From positions 28,740,597 to 28,804,596 of the forward strand of contig JAZBQD010000001.1 of the NCBI GenBank assembly GCA_036583965.1: DNA of 64,000 nt, in the 5' to 3' direction. This stretch comes from Prunella strophiata (taxonomy: Eukaryota; Chordata; Aves; Passeriformes; Prunellidae). The notes under the pieces were generated by a model. That model did no database searches. It saw nothing but the letters and a program-made list of their open reading frames with translations, and was not told the origin of the DNA. Of this stretch, positions 61,647 to 64,000 are shown in pieces. Each line of letters opens with the position of its first letter. The stretch's first letter is position 1. Both the position numbers and the translations under genes were made by a program.

Positions 61647-63844
61647 GGGAGAGGAGGAGAGTATTGCTATTGTATGTTCTCAAGCAGCGGATGAAGAAGA
61701 ACAAAAGAGTCCAAACATCAGGAAACTATTAAAATGAATACATTCCTAGTTTCTTCATAATTAATTCAGCATGTCCAATTTTGTATCAGAGAAGGGAAAG
61801 GAAAGATTTCGACCACTTCCTTTTATCTGAAGCTGTTTGGAAGAATATGATCTCGTAATGCTGAAAAGAAGTGCCTCACTGCATCCCAGCAGGCGAGTGT
61901 AATTTTAACTCTTCCACATGCCTAATTTGATATGCAAATCCCTATTTTCTGTATGTCATACAATTCTTAAATTACACAGCAAAGACCCAGGTTTGCTTAG
62001 GCACACTCCATCCCCACTTCCAAGCCCCACCCCCTTTTTTACTTTGTAATGCATTAAACATTACCTTGAAAACAATTTTCACTAAAATTCCTAAGTGAAT
62101 TTTTTTCAGTTTGCTTGCTTTGTTGCACAATTTAACATTTAGTTCAAATTTTCATGGTTACCTTCACACACATAAGGACCTGTTCTTGAAACTTTAGCTT
62201 CTGGGTTAGACAGAGTTATGTAATACTTTCAAAAGAAGATTCTTTAGGCAGCTATTTATATGATCAAGTAATATCATTGTTTTCAAGATCCTACAGGAAC
62301 AAGCCTATTAAAGCTGTGATTGGCCACAAGAATAGATAGCCCATGTGGGAGCTCTTTCATGGTCCTTCAACAAGCAAAGAGTAGCATGTGCAAGTAAAAT
62401 AAATCCTTGAAATACAGTCAACCAAGATAATTATTTGCAGCTTTCCCTAACAGAAGAATTGGATAGGGTTGGTGGAGTTCTGTGGCTCTGAAAATTTACC
62501 AAACACATTAAATGTTTGATCGCTGCCTGTTGCCCTGTATATAACACATGATATACTAAATATATAAGCATACCTGGAAAATTCATGTGACCATTTAGGA
62601 AATGCAAGTAGATCTGAGATTACTTAGAATTGTGAATGCAAGGGGAGTTTACCCTTCTGTTAAGACTCCACTATAGGGACAACAGGTTTCTGTGCAATAC
62701 AGTATGCACTCAAATGTTCTTCTATGAAAAGGATTGACTGAAAAAATTGAGTGTTGTTTTTTTCATAATAGCACTTATGTAAGTGAGATGAATGTCAACG
62801 TTCCACTAAGCTACACAAGCTACATTACCATAGGTAGCCCAAAGTGATTTATTCAATGCCACAAGAACTGCAGAAGTGGCAGGAAACAGCAAAAGGACCT
62901 TTGCCAACTGCAGATGAAGAGCTGAGGTAAATCTGACCATGAACAGAGAGAAAATCTCTTAAGGCTCTATACTCAATCCAGGTGCTGGAAGTCTAACACC
63001 AGTCCCATCACATGTTACCATTCTACCAAATACTTTTGTCTTCTACTGTTTGCTTGCATCAATATGTCCAAGTCCTTTTTTATCTGGACAGAGGCCTGTG
63101 AAAGCAGCATGCTATTCATGAACAGATTTGTTTACTCAGACTGGATGGTACTGAGCATTTACATGTTTCCTATATCTATATTAGCTGTGGAATGATGAGT
63201 AGGACTGCAAAGAAAACCCATACTATCAACCTCTCAGACCATTCAGTGCTGGGTAATTGACACATCAGATAATTGCAGAATTGCCAATCAGCAGCTATTC
63301 AGCTTCAAACTAGGTTAGCATAGTAATGATATTGTATCTTTGTTCCTGACAGCATGGCTAGGACTCTGAAAAATCTGTGAAACTAGATATTGATTTAACT
63401 GTTGGAATGGTTGCCAAGCCAGATTCTTGGATTTCTAGACTTTGATCACATGTCCATGACAACTATGCCTATTGATTTAATCATCATCAGAAACCATATG
63501 TGTGTTATTAATAACAAACTGCTAAACCTCCCTCTTGGTTTACCTTTGTGGAAACTAGATCAAAATCACAGTTAACATACACAACACTTGATAACACTGT
63601 TTTTACAAAGCAAACAAGAGGTAAATACTCAAGTCATACAAAAATTTACCTGTAAAATTTCATTGACACAGCTTAATCAATATACTTTTAAATCTTCCCA
63701 AAGATTAAGACTTGGGGAGTGAAAATGTTTGTAACAGCAGAAATAGGGTATTTCTTCAAGAAAAATAAAAGAAACAATGCTGGTTTGTACTGCACACTGC
63801 ACAAACTTGTATGTTTTGTTTAACATTCTGCTCCTGGTAAATTG

Positions 63845-63862
63845 AGTAAAGTATACTTTACT
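63845..63862. repeat. 18-bp perfect palindrome
   Basis: AGTAAAGTATACTTTACT is self-complementary with no loop. Its AT-rich composition makes chance occurrence plausible. Confidence 0.9.
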
Positions 63863-64000
63863 TGACTGTAACAGCTTTCATTATTTGGAACCTCAGTACA
63901 AAGCCCCCCTTCTACCCTGATCGTGTTGTAAGAGCAGCAGTGGCACACGTGTGACAAAAGGTTTCAGATCAGCAACAACCAATGAGCTTCAACTGCCATG

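Larger units (their letters stand above)
59440..64000. other. AT-rich noncoding stretch, no gene recognised
   Basis: Frames are at most 99 codons. Features are A14 at 59782-59795, the 17-bp minisatellite at 60084-60133, the CTCF-like site at 61633, an octamer ATGCAAAT near 61933 (chance-level) and an 18-bp AT-rich palindrome at 63845-63862. No gene or RNA is recognised up to the right edge. Confidence 0.65.

Noticed and set aside
1..64000. Endogenous retrovirus, reverse transcriptase, mitochondrial insert, CRISPR array, operon or phage
   Set aside because: No polymerase motifs, paired LTRs, regularly spaced repeats, ribosome-binding-site/ORF arrangement or mitochondrial-like coding runs were seen.

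Overview
This window is best read as vertebrate, most probably avian, nuclear DNA with no confidently identifiable protein-coding gene. It is AT-rich and CpG-poor. It has scattered A/T homopolymers and A-rich stretches broken by CAAAC/CCAAA words. Its recognisable interspersed repeats are decayed CR1-type LINE 3' ends (about 2245-2360 plus strand, 9684-9930 minus strand, possibly 16142-16200 minus strand) and old tRNA-derived, MIR-like SINE fragments (about 14947-15020 plus, 59300-59437 minus, with weaker tails near 32705 and 51850). CR1 dominance and low repeat load fit a bird (inference). Nothing resembles bacterial operons, Shine-Dalgarno spacing, phage, insertion sequences or CRISPR.

The open reading frames are nearly all 60-150 codons, lie on both strands and overlap each other. 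They are rich in Cys, Trp and His, as chance translations of AT-rich DNA tend to be. None was recognised as a known domain. The longest, 196 codons on the minus strand at 27496-28086, is reported only as an unassigned frame. The window could be intergenic or lie inside a large intron; the sequence alone does not decide.

Layout. 1-9.7 kb: plain AT-rich DNA with one CR1 tail, one RE1/NRSF-like site near 5.85 kb and a GC-richer patch with CTCF-like cores near 6.5 kb. 9.7-22 kb: minus-strand CR1, an A-rich tract at 11.4 kb, a perfect consensus T-MARE inside a 23-bp palindrome at 14.57 kb, a SINE at 14.95 kb and a 12-bp-stem hairpin at 18.6 kb. 22-28 kb: a TATA-like box, an acceptor-like tract and overlapping open frames at 22.1-22.5 kb, the 196-codon frame at 27.5-28.1 kb and a 50-bp-period duplication at 28.2 kb. 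28-51 kb: mostly featureless, with homopolymers, purine tracts and one small signal-peptide-like frame at 41.3 kb. 51-55.4 kb: a GC-rich but CpG-depleted block at 51.05-51.39 kb, then the only CpG-dense block, about 55.13-55.39 kb, the best candidate promoter or CpG-island regulatory element. 55.4-64 kb: a 31-bp tandem duplication at 58.3 kb, the better-preserved SINE at 59.3 kb, a 17-bp AT minisatellite at 60.1 kb and the best CTCF-like site at 61.63 kb.

No undescribed gene system is supported. The items most worth a second look are regulatory: the CpG-dense block, the consensus MARE palindrome, the RE1-like site and the CTCF-like site.
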